This document shows positions 1 through 5,787 of a DNA stretch of 6,268 nucleotides, one piece after another. The DNA comes from an uncultured Kineosporia sp. (GTDB taxonomy: Bacteria > Actinomycetota > Actinomycetes > Actinomycetales > Kineosporiaceae), in the NCBI GenBank assembly GCA_937859855.1, contig CALMAR010000054.1, positions 1-6,268 on the forward strand, written 5' to 3'. Every line of letters starts with the position of its first letter. Position 1 is the stretch's first letter. A model generated the notes under the pieces. That model saw only the letters and a list, made by a program, of their open reading frames with translations. It made no database searches and had not been told where the DNA came from. Both the position numbers and the translations under genes were made by a program.

Positions 1-243
1 CTCCTGGAGGGTGGTTTCCGGATCCCGGACGACGTGTCGGTGGTGGGCTGGGACAACGTTGAGGAAGTCGCGTTCACAACGCCGCCGCTCACCTCGGTGT
101 CGCCCGACAAAGCCGCCATTGCCGAGGCAGCGGTCACCCAGTTGATCGCCCAGATCGGCGGTGCACCCCGAACCGGCAAGCGGGTGGACTGCGGTTATGA
201 GCTCGTGATACGGGCAAGCAGCATGCGCAGTCGCCGCCGGTGA
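1..243 (+). CDS. LacI/GalR-family transcriptional regulator, C-terminal fragment
   Basis: Only the last 80 codons are present; the gene is open at the left edge in frame 1 and stops with TGA. The visible part is the end of the periplasmic-binding-protein-like effector domain. It has the family hallmark IPDDVSVVGWDN, followed by a PPLTSV segment (the usual PpLTTV strand) and a terminal ELVIRASS stretch (the usual eLvvRaSt). The DNA-binding helix-turn-helix lies off the window. Proteins of this family bind palindromic operators with a central CpG and release them when they bind a sugar. The gene faces the GH2 hydrolase tail to tail, so it is the obvious candidate regulator of the locus and of the paired palindromes near 2221 and 2288; that link is inference. 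The family call is secure, the ligand unknown. Confidence 0.93.
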   Translation, partial: LLEGGFRIPDDVSVVGWDNVEEVAFTTPPLTSVSPDKAAIAEAAVTQLIAQIGGAPRTGKRVDCGYELVIRASSMRSRRR

Positions 244-2199
244 TCACACCGCAGGTTTGTTGAGGCTGCCGTCCGGCTCGGGCTTTGGAGCTACCGCCTG
301 CGCCGGGGCCTCACTTTGCTGCTCGACGGCCTGCCTCGGCCGCCGATGCCCACTGGTGTCCACCCCGTAGCCGAGAACGATTTCCCGGATGGTTTCCACC
401 GGAAGTTTCGGTTTCCGATGCGGATCGGTGAGGCCATTGGCCTCTTGAAAAGTGTCGGTGAGCTGCGTGTAGCAGAAGCCAGCAAGCACCGGACTGCGCT
501 GCAGCGCTTCGAAGAGCTCCCGCAGCAGTTCCTCGAAGCGGGTCGCTTCGGAGGCCGCCACGTATCCCCAGGTGTCTCCGTCGTAGGTCGGGGCGAAGCT
601 CACTCCGCCGAACTCGGAGACGATGACCGGCTGGCCCCGGTCGGGAAGGTCCAGCAATTTGATCCGGCGGCCAAGCGGGCCAATGTGGGCGAGCATGTCC
701 CGCACGGTCACGACGTCGACATAATTGGCGGCCAGCTCCTTGCCGCTGATCGCGTAGTCGTGCACGGTCCAGAAGTCGGAGTCGGCGTGTTCCCAGCCGT
801 CGTTGGTGATGACCGGCCGCGAGGGGTCGACGCTCTTGGTGAGGTGGTACAGGGACCGGGCGTAGTTCAGCTGCCGGCTGTCGTGTTGTATCTGCTGAAC
901 CCCCCAGCTCTCATTGAGCGGCACCCACACCGCGATGGATGGATGGGACAGATCCCGTCTCAGCACATCGAGCCATTCGCGGGTGGTCCGCTCTACCGCG
1001 GTGGCGGAGAACTCATAGGCACTGGCGCCCTCTCCCCAGACCAGCAGCCCCAGCCGGTCCGCCCAATAGAGGAACCGCGGGTCTTCGATCTTCTGGTGAA
1101 TACGAACCGAGTTGAACCCCAGATCCTTGATGAGCTGCACCTCGTCCTTGAGTGCGTCCGCGGACGGCGCGGCGAGGTGCGTCTGCGGCCAATAGCCCTG
1201 GTCGAGAACTGCCCGGATGTAGTAAGGACGGTCGTTGAGCATGAAGTGCCCGTCTGACCATGTCACGCTGCGCAGCCCGAAGTAGGCGAGCACGTCGTCG
1301 ATCGCACCGTCGCTGGTCGTCACGGTGATATGGGCGTCAATGAGTTGCGGGCGTTCAGGCGACCACAGCACGGATTCGTACGCCTGGCCGTTGGCCTGGG
1401 CCGGCAGGCTAATGATGGTGCGGCTGCGTGGTTCGGCTGTGGTGAACTGGAGATCGGCGAGGCGCTCGTCCCCGGCTTGCAGAACGACGGTCACCGTGAC
1501 TGCGTCCTGTGGCCGGCTGTTCAGCTCGAGGTACATGGCGACGGTGCCGCCGGGCATGTCCGGAATCCAGGCGACGTCCGTAACATAGTGCCTGGGAACG
1601 GCTTCCAGCCAAACCGGTTGCCAGATGCCGGTTGTCCGCACGTACCAGATGCCATGCGGCTCGGCCTGCCAGTCCTGCTTTCCTCGCGGCTGAGCGACGT
1701 CGTACGGGTCGTCTTCGGCCCGCACGACCAACGCCCACGATTCTGCGTCGTCAGCCAGGATGTGGGTCACGTCCAGGGTGAAGGGAGTGTGACCGCCCTC
1801 GTGCCGTCCCACGTACTGGCCCGCCAGCCACACGTCGGCCCGGTAGTCGACCGCGCCGAAGTGCAGGAGGATCCGCTCACCTTGCCCACCCAGACCGGCT
1901 TCGGCCAATGCCGGGCGAGAGATCTCCCGGCGATACCAGACGACCGCATGCAGGCCCGTCACAGCTACTTTCGAGGCGGACGCCTCGGAGGGAAAGGGCA
2001 CGACGATCGTCAGCGCGAACGGCGCCTCGTGCCGGTACCAGCCGTCTGACACCCCAACGTCACCATCGTCGACGGCGAACGCCCAAGGGCCGCACAGATC
2101 GAACCAGGCGGGCCGGACCAGCTGCGGCCGCGGATACGCACCACCGAGAGTCGATGCGGCAACCGTCAGCGGCTCGGAGACATCGTTCAGGTGTGCCAT
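244..2199 (-). CDS. Glycoside hydrolase family 2 protein (beta-galactosidase/beta-glucuronidase-like), cytoplasmic
   Basis: Retaining exo-glycosidase of the GH2 clan, 651 aa from the ATG at 2199. An N-terminal jelly-roll sugar-binding domain (about residues 20-200, with GAVDYRADVWLAG and TTGIWQPVWLE) is followed by an Ig-like domain (about 203-310) and a TIM barrel (about 315-612). The acid/base is Glu430 in VPLNESWG and the nucleophile is Glu529 in VIVSEFGG. The NGLTDPHRKPK segment is the usual end of the barrel. There is no signal peptide, so it should act on imported sugar. The last 35 or so residues are a Pro/Ala/Gln-rich tail with no recognisable domain. A TTG at 2259 would add 20 residues, but that extension runs back through the palindrome and the opposing promoter, while the family-like sequence begins just after MAHLN. 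Neither start has a good Shine-Dalgarno sequence. Substrate is not deducible; beta-galactoside, beta-glucuronide or another beta-glycoside are all possible. Confidence 0.93.
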   Translation of the reverse strand: MAHLNDVSEPLTVAASTLGGAYPRPQLVRPAWFDLCGPWAFAVDDGDVGVSDGWYRHEAPFALTIVVPFPSEASASKVAVTGLHAVVWYRREISRPALAEAGLGGQGERILLHFGAVDYRADVWLAGQYVGRHEGGHTPFTLDVTHILADDAESWALVVRAEDDPYDVAQPRGKQDWQAEPHGIWYVRTTGIWQPVWLEAVPRHYVTDVAWIPDMPGGTVAMYLELNSRPQDAVTVTVVLQAGDERLADLQFTTAEPRSRTIISLPAQANGQAYESVLWSPERPQLIDAHITVTTSDGAIDDVLAYFGLRSVTWSDGHFMLNDRPYYIRAVLDQGYWPQTHLAAPSADALKDEVQLIKDLGFNSVRIHQKIEDPRFLYWADRLGLLVWGEGASAYEFSATAVERTTREWLDVLRRDLSHPSIAVWVPLNESWGVQQIQHDSRQLNYARSLYHLTKSVDPSRPVITNDGWEHADSDFWTVHDYAISGKELAANYVDVVTVRDMLAHIGPLGRRIKLLDLPDRGQPVIVSEFGGVSFAPTYDGDTWGYVAASEATRFEELLRELFEALQRSPVLAGFCYTQLTDTFQEANGLTDPHRKPKLPVETIREIVLGYGVDTSGHRRPRQAVEQQSEAPAQAVAPKPEPDGSLNKPAV

Positions 2200-2206
2200 G
2201 GGTCCA

Positions 2207-2235
2207 ATGGTAAGACGCTGTGCCACGTGGAAAAA
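2207..2235 (-). promoter_or_regulatory. Possible leaderless promoter of the GH2 gene
   Basis: Reading the minus strand, TACCAT (fits TANNNT) ends 7 nt before the ATG at 2199, which would place transcription start at or next to the start codon. A poor -35 (TTTTTC) lies 17 bp upstream. This would explain the absence of a ribosome-binding site, since leaderless mRNAs are common in actinomycetes. The palindrome at 2223-2230 would sit in the spacer, a natural place for a repressor. The -35 is weak, so the call is tentative. Confidence 0.3.
2221..2234. promoter_or_regulatory. Operator-like palindrome O1 (TGCCACGTGGAAAA)
   Basis: The core CCACGTGG is a perfect 8-bp palindrome with a central CpG inside ACGT, as in many LacI/GalR-family operators (PurR, for example, is centred on AACGTT). 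The whole 14-mer recurs at 2288-2301 with only two changes, and these change together so that the palindrome is kept. It lies between the GH2 start codon and the right-facing -35 box. Binding by the LacI-type protein encoded at the left edge is inferred. Confidence 0.6.
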
Positions 2236-2240
2236 GATCC

Positions 2241-2270
2241 TTGACACCTCTTGGTACAAGCCGTCATATT
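2241..2270 (+). promoter_or_regulatory. Sigma70-type promoter of the ABC transporter operon
   Basis: A perfect -35 hexamer TTGACA (2241-2246) is followed after 18 bp by CATATT (2265-2270), four of six matches to TATAAT. The predicted transcription start is near 2277, giving a leader of about 34 nt before the small ORF and about 168 nt before the binding-protein start. The spacer also carries an inverted repeat, CTTG-GTA-CAAG (2250-2260), which could be an additional protein-binding site but resembles neither O1 nor O2. The promoter is flanked by those two palindromes. Confidence 0.6.
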
Positions 2271-2287
2271 CATTGTGAGCTGTTTCG

Positions 2288-2301
2288 TGCTACGTAGAAA
2301 A
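2288..2301. promoter_or_regulatory. Operator-like palindrome O2 (TGCTACGTAGAAAA)
   Basis: Second copy of the O1 motif in the same orientation, with the perfect palindrome CTACGTAG at its core. Its centre is 67 bp from that of O1. It lies just downstream of the predicted transcription start and touches the Shine-Dalgarno sequence of the leader ORF, so a bound repressor would block early elongation or form a loop with O1 across the promoter. The shared consensus is TGCYACGTRGAAAA. I saw no third copy elsewhere in the window. Confidence 0.6.
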
Positions 2302-2310
2302 GAGGCGTAG

Positions 2311-2448
2311 ATGCCCATTCGACCAGCAGGCAGCCGAGCGTCTTCAATCCGGCCTCCGGATAACGGACCTGCTCCGGGTCCTTATCGGCCGAAGGGGGCG
2401 GCCAGGCGCGGAGCATCAGGCCGCACCAGGACGGCGACCCGATTGTGA
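2311..2448 (+). CDS. Candidate 45-codon leader ORF coupled to the binding-protein gene
   Basis: This ATG-initiated frame is preceded by AGAGG (2301-2305) with a 5-nt spacer, a better Shine-Dalgarno than the downstream gene has. Its TGA overlaps the GTG start of the binding-protein gene as GTGA, a classic translational-coupling arrangement. The peptide (starts MPIRPAGSRASS, ends RTRTATRL) is very basic, with 9 Arg and 1 Lys, and has 8 Pro, including a Pro-Pro and a PAPGP stretch. It has no membrane segment or known domain. My hand count gives G or C in 26 of 45 third positions, lower than the flanking genes, so selection on the peptide sequence looks weak. Its role may be the act of translation rather than the product. 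It could also be a chance open frame in a GC-rich leader. Confidence 0.4.
   Translation: MPIRPAGSRASSIRPPDNGPAPGPYRPKGAARRGASGRTRTATRL
2356..2388 (+). promoter_or_regulatory. Strong leader-RNA hairpin inside the small ORF
   Basis: The arms GATAA-c-GGACC (2359-2369) and GGTCCTTATC (2377-2386) pair over 10 bp with one bulged C. A T-G wobble at 2370/2376 leaves a 5-nt loop. Two outer C-G pairs can be added if G2358 is bulged. No U-run follows, so it is not a standard intrinsic terminator. It lies between the leader ORF start and the binding-protein start, where ribosomes on the leader ORF would unfold it. A role in attenuation or mRNA stability is inference. Confidence 0.5.
2387..2403 (+). promoter_or_regulatory. 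Second leader hairpin, adjacent to the first
   Basis: GGCCG (2387-2391) and CGGCC (2399-2403) form a 5-bp GC stem closing a 7-nt purine loop (AAGGGGG). It competes only with the two outermost pairs of the preceding hairpin, so both can form in tandem. The G-rich loop resembles an anti-SD target but is over 40 nt from the GTG start, too far to serve as its ribosome-binding site. Confidence 0.3.
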
Positions 2449-3776
2449 GCGGCGTCTCGCGTCGTCAATTCCTCACTGCTGGTGGGGGTCTCACGCTGGC
2501 CGGACTGATGTCGGGATGTGCGTCACCGATCGCCACCAGTCTTGTCGGGGCGCAACCGGCCACGGCCGATGTCATCTACTGGCATCTGTTCGGTGGCGGT
2601 GACGGCGACAACATGACGACCATGGTCAAGCGGTTTCAGGCGTCGGCCCATCTTTCGGTGGAGGCCACGCTGCTCCAGTGGGGCAATCCTTATTACACGA
2701 AGCTCGCCCTGGCGGCGTCCAGCGGCCGCCCGCCGGACGTGGGGATCGCGCACCTGTCCAGGCTGCCGCTGCTGGCCCGGGCCGGCTTGCTGCAGCCCAT
2801 CGGGGACCAGTTCGGTACTGCGGGGATCACTGCGGACAAGTTCACGCCGGCGGCCTGGAAGAAGGCCACGGTCGACGGCACCACCTACGCGGTTCCACTC
2901 GATACCCATCCCTGGGTGCTCTTCTACAATGTGACGCTGGCGGAAAAGGCGGGCCTGCTGAACGCGGCCGGTGACGGCCTGAAGCCCATTCCGGACAGCA
3001 ACGCATTCCAGGACGCATTGAAGGCGATGAAGGACGCCACCGGCGGGCAGTTCGGGGGCATCGCGACGATCACGGCCGATCCGGCCATGTGCTGGCGCTT
3101 TTTCATGATGGTCTACTCCGGTCTGGCCGGGCCGATCGTTTCCCAGCTGGGCTCTAAGGTCACCATCGACCAGGCCGCGATGGAAGAAACGTTCGCCTTC
3201 ATGCGCGGTCTCACCGGGCCGCAGGCCCTGTTGCCGAGCACAGCGACAGCGACCACGTCGTCCAGCCTGTTCAGCCAGGGCAAGGTCGGATTCCTGTTCG
3301 ACGGCGTATGGCAGATTCCCACATACCGTGATGTGAAGACTCTGAAGTTCAACGTCGAGCCGTTCCCGGCCCTCCTGGGCTCCAAGCCGGTGGCCTACGC
3401 GGACTCGCATTCACTGGTCATTCCCACCAGTTCAGGGCGGTCGGCCAGGCGTACGGCTGATGCGGTGCGCTTCATCAAAGGTCTACTGGATCAGAGCTTG
3501 ACCTGGGCCGGCGGTGGTCATGTGCCCGCCTGGCTCCCGGCCCAGAAGAGCAGTCAATTCCTCGCGCTGAAACCGCAGAGCGACTACACGCAGGCCGCAT
3601 TCGACGCGGTCTACGACCCGGAGGCCTGGTACACCGGAGCCGGCTCGGACTTTCAGATCGCCATGGGCTCGATCGTCGCGAGCGTGCTCGTCGGCGGGAC
3701 CAGCCCCAAGGGTGGAGTTGCCGCCATGAACAGCAGCCTGAAGACGTTCGCAGCCGCCCGGTCGCCGGTCCAGTGA
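2445..3776 (+). CDS. ABC sugar transporter substrate-binding lipoprotein (CUT1 type)
   Basis: Extracellular solute receptor of a carbohydrate ABC importer, 443 aa, typical family length. The N-terminus has a Tat motif (SRRQFL, Arg6-Arg7), a hydrophobic stretch, and a lipobox-like LMSG before Cys25, so it is probably exported folded and lipid-anchored. The body matches family 1 extracellular solute-binding proteins: a first strand with IYWHLFGGG, the segment ASSGRPPDVGIAHLSRLPLLA, and late in the chain GKVGFLFDGVWQIP and WAGGGHVPAWLP. The GTG start is the only usable in-frame start near the signal peptide. The nearest SD-like sequence, AGGA, is 13 nt away, so initiation probably depends on coupling to the upstream 45-codon frame (GTGA overlap). 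It is followed by two permease genes with gaps of 10 and 13 bp. The ligand cannot be read from the sequence. Confidence 0.95.
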   Translation: MSGVSRRQFLTAGGGLTLAGLMSGCASPIATSLVGAQPATADVIYWHLFGGGDGDNMTTMVKRFQASAHLSVEATLLQWGNPYYTKLALAASSGRPPDVGIAHLSRLPLLARAGLLQPIGDQFGTAGITADKFTPAAWKKATVDGTTYAVPLDTHPWVLFYNVTLAEKAGLLNAAGDGLKPIPDSNAFQDALKAMKDATGGQFGGIATITADPAMCWRFFMMVYSGLAGPIVSQLGSKVTIDQAAMEETFAFMRGLTGPQALLPSTATATTSSSLFSQGKVGFLFDGVWQIPTYRDVKTLKFNVEPFPALLGSKPVAYADSHSLVIPTSSGRSARRTADAVRFIKGLLDQSLTWAGGGHVPAWLPAQKSSQFLALKPQSDYTQAAFDAVYDPEAWYTGAGSDFQIAMGSIVASVLVGGTSPKGGVAAMNSSLKTFAAARSPVQ

Positions 3777-3786
3777 GGAGTGCGAG

Positions 3787-4743
3787 ATGAGCACCAACGC
3801 CATAGCCGCACCATCGCGGACGGACGACGACGTACGAGCCGCGCCCCCTGCGGAACGCACTTCGCGCGAGGAGAATCGAGCGGGGTGGATGTTCACCACA
3901 CCGTTCTTCGTGCTTTACCTGCTATTCCTGATCGGGCCGGTGCTGATCGGCGTTGTGATCAGCCTGTTCAACACCACCACGGTGAAGTCTGGTCTGGGGA
4001 AATGGGTAGGGCTCTCGAATTACGCCGACGTACTGTCCAACCGGGCCTTCTGGATCTCGATGTGGCACTCGGTGTTGTTCACCCTCCTCACGACGCCTTT
4101 GCTGGTACTGCTGCCCATGCTCTTCGCGATCCTGGCCTCCCGGATGGTACGGAACCGGTGGTTCTTCAGGCTCGCTTTCTTCGCGCCGTATGTTGTTCCC
4201 TCCGCGGCGGTCTGCCTGATCTTCTACTTCATGTACACGCCGCAAACGGGACTCATCACGAACGCCTTCAGCTGGGCTGGGTTACCCACCCCCGACTTTT
4301 TCGGCACCACGTCCGGGGCCTGGCTGGCTGTGGTGCTGCTAACCCTTTGGTGGACTTTCGGTTTCAACTTCATTCTCTACACCGCGGCCATCCAGGAGTT
4401 CTCCGAAGACGTTTTCGAGGCAGCGTCTCTGGATGGCGCGGGGCCATGGCAACAGATCCGGTTCATGACCATCCCGCTGTTGCGCCCGACGATGAGCCTG
4501 GTACTGATCCTGCAGGTCCTCGCCTCCCTGAAAGTGTTCGACCAGATCTACATCCTGCTGGCCGGGGGCCCGAACTACTCGACGCGTCCCGTTATCCAGT
4601 ACATCTACGACACCGGTTTCACCGCCTACCGCGGTGGCTATGCGGCGGCGGCGACCATGGTCTACTTCGTGGTCCTGGTCCTGGTCTCCGTCATCTGGCT
4701 CCTGATCCGCAACCGGCGCAGCACCGGCCCGGCGAACGCCTGA
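3787..4743 (+). CDS. ABC sugar transporter permease, MalF/UgpA-like
   Basis: Integral membrane subunit of the importer, 318 aa. A charged cytoplasmic N-terminus of about 35 residues leads to six predicted membrane segments (roughly residues 38-61, 90-118, 127-150, 178-200, 234-258 and 286-308). The EAA loop that docks on the ATPase is clear: EAASLDGAGPWQQIRFMTIP, starting at Glu211. The KVFDQIYILLAGGP segment after it is typical of the first CUT1 permease. GAGGAG at 3775-3780 overlaps the stop of the binding-protein gene and lies 6 nt before the ATG, which fixes the start and indicates co-translation in one operon. It should form a heterodimer with the following permease. Confidence 0.95.
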   Translation: MSTNAIAAPSRTDDDVRAAPPAERTSREENRAGWMFTTPFFVLYLLFLIGPVLIGVVISLFNTTTVKSGLGKWVGLSNYADVLSNRAFWISMWHSVLFTLLTTPLLVLLPMLFAILASRMVRNRWFFRLAFFAPYVVPSAAVCLIFYFMYTPQTGLITNAFSWAGLPTPDFFGTTSGAWLAVVLLTLWWTFGFNFILYTAAIQEFSEDVFEAASLDGAGPWQQIRFMTIPLLRPTMSLVLILQVLASLKVFDQIYILLAGGPNYSTRPVIQYIYDTGFTAYRGGYAAAATMVYFVVLVLVSVIWLLIRNRRSTGPANA

Positions 4744-4756
4744 GAGGGATCCGAAC

Positions 4757-5638
4757 ATGTCTACGTCCGTGGTCGTAACCCCGTCCAGCGACATCCGCTC
4801 GCATGAGCCAGCCCGACTGGACCAGGCCAAACTGTTCAACCGGCTGGCTGCCACCTGCGTGACGCTGTTCGCCCTGATCTGGCTGGTCCCGTTCCTGTGG
4901 GCGCTGATCACGTCGCTGCGGCCAAACAGTGAGATCGCCGCGCATCCCACGGCGATCTGGTCGAGCCACTGGAACCTAGATGCTTACCGCTCGGCCTGGA
5001 AGTCCAGTCCTCTGGGCTGGTGGTACGTCAACAGTTTCGTCATCTCGACGCTCACCGTGATCTTCGCGGTGATTGTTTGCTCGATGGCCGCATTCGCCCT
5101 CGTCCACCTGAACTACCGGGTGAAATACGCCGTGTACGCGCTGGTTCTGGCTGGCTTGATGCTGCCCACTGAGGCGCTCATCCTGCCGCAGTTCCTCGAG
5201 TTCCGCGGACTGCATCTGCTCGGGACCTATTGGGCGATCATCCTGCCCGGCGTCGCCCTTCCCATTGCCGTCTTCGTCTTCGACTCGTTCATCAGAGCCA
5301 TCCCCATCGCCCTGATCGAGGCTGCCCGGATCGATGGGGCCAGCTGGTGGCAGGTCTATTACAGGATCTGCATGCCACTGTGCCGACCGGCGATCTCCGC
5401 AGTGGCGATCCTCACCTTCATCACTTCGTGGAACGCCTTTCTCTGGCCACTGCTGGCCCTCACTCAGACCAAGTCGCAGACCATCCCGGTGGGACTCAGC
5501 AGCCTCATCTCCGGCGCCGCCATCCAATACGCCGAAACCATGGCCTCGGCCGTCCTGGGCATCCTGCCCCTGCTGGCGGTTTTCCTGATCCTGCAACGTC
5601 AGATCGCACAGGGCATCTCGCACACCGGCATCAAGTAG
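4757..5638 (+). CDS. ABC sugar transporter permease, MalG/UgpE-like
   Basis: Second membrane subunit, 293 aa, partner of the preceding permease. It has about six membrane segments; the first is near residues 31-53, with the usual PFLWALITSLRP ending. The EAA loop reads EAARIDGASWWQVYYRICMP from Glu188, followed by the family-typical FITSWNAFLWPL. The C-terminus, QRQIAQGISHTGIK, is a variant of the usual end of this subfamily. GAGGGA (4744-4749) lies 7 nt before the ATG and supports this start. It is the last operon gene visible, and no ATP-binding protein follows. Confidence 0.95.
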   Translation: MSTSVVVTPSSDIRSHEPARLDQAKLFNRLAATCVTLFALIWLVPFLWALITSLRPNSEIAAHPTAIWSSHWNLDAYRSAWKSSPLGWWYVNSFVISTLTVIFAVIVCSMAAFALVHLNYRVKYAVYALVLAGLMLPTEALILPQFLEFRGLHLLGTYWAIILPGVALPIAVFVFDSFIRAIPIALIEAARIDGASWWQVYYRICMPLCRPAISAVAILTFITSWNAFLWPLLALTQTKSQTIPVGLSSLISGAAIQYAETMASAVLGILPLLAVFLILQRQIAQGISHTGIK

Positions 5639-5737
5639 ACCCTGCCCCGAGCCGCCCGCTGGCGCCAATAGGTGCACTGGGCCGACCCGGACGGCCTGGC
5701 CGCGGCGCTCGAACTGGCTGGCCAGCGCGGCGTCCCG

Positions 5738-5760
5738 GCTGAGGACGGACCGCCCTCAGC
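5738..5760 (+). terminator. Stem-loop downstream of the transporter operon
   Basis: GCTGAGG (5738-5744) and CCTCAGC (5754-5760) form a perfect 7-bp stem around a 9-nt loop that can itself close two more C-G pairs. It lies about 100 nt after the last permease. There is no U-tract, which actinomycete terminators often lack, so termination is probable but not proven. Confidence 0.45.
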
Positions 5761-5769
5761 GCACCTGAT

Positions 5770-5787
5770 CCGGCCCTTTCAGGCCGG
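5770..5787. terminator. Stem-loop at the convergent gene ends, first of two
   Basis: CCGGCC (5770-5775) and GGCCGG (5782-5787) form a perfect 6-bp GC stem with a 6-nt loop. The MDR gene's stop codon (5779-5781) sits in the loop. It is symmetric, so it could act on transcripts from either side. No U-run follows on the plus strand. Confidence 0.4.

Noticed and set aside
316..1257. Long plus-strand open frame of about 313 codons opposite the GH2 gene
   Set aside because: It is antisense to the conserved GH2 barrel and shows no recognisable domain. Long antisense frames are expected opposite G/C-biased third positions.
1330..2049. Plus-strand open frame of about 239 codons opposite the GH2 N-terminal domains
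   Set aside because: Shadow of the GH2 gene, with no domain, no ribosome-binding site and atypical composition.
2242..2266. Imperfect dyad with TGAC and GTCA ends across the promoter
   Set aside because: Only about 7 of 12 pairs match, and it shares the -35 sequence, so symmetry could be accidental. I kept only the tighter CTTG-GTA-CAAG repeat, as a note on the promoter.
2272..2450. Repeated ATTGTGAGC (2272-2280 and 2442-2450), resembling half of the E. coli lac operator
   Set aside because: Neither copy has the second half-site. One copy is simply the GTG start and second codon of the binding protein, so this looks like coincidence. The palindromes at 2221 and 2288 are far better operator candidates.
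2523..3410. Minus-strand open frame of about 295 codons within the binding-protein gene
   Set aside because: The plus strand here encodes a clear solute-binding protein. The antisense translation is Arg/Gly-rich without any motif.
3780..4778. Plus-strand frame of 332 codons, longer than the permease it overlaps
   Set aside because: The permease frame has membrane segments, an EAA loop and a good Shine-Dalgarno; this +1-shifted frame is His/Arg/Pro-rich and has none of these.
4976..5677. Minus-strand frame of 233 codons opposite the second permease
   Set aside because: Asp/Gly/Gln-rich translation without domain features; a shadow of the MalG-like gene.
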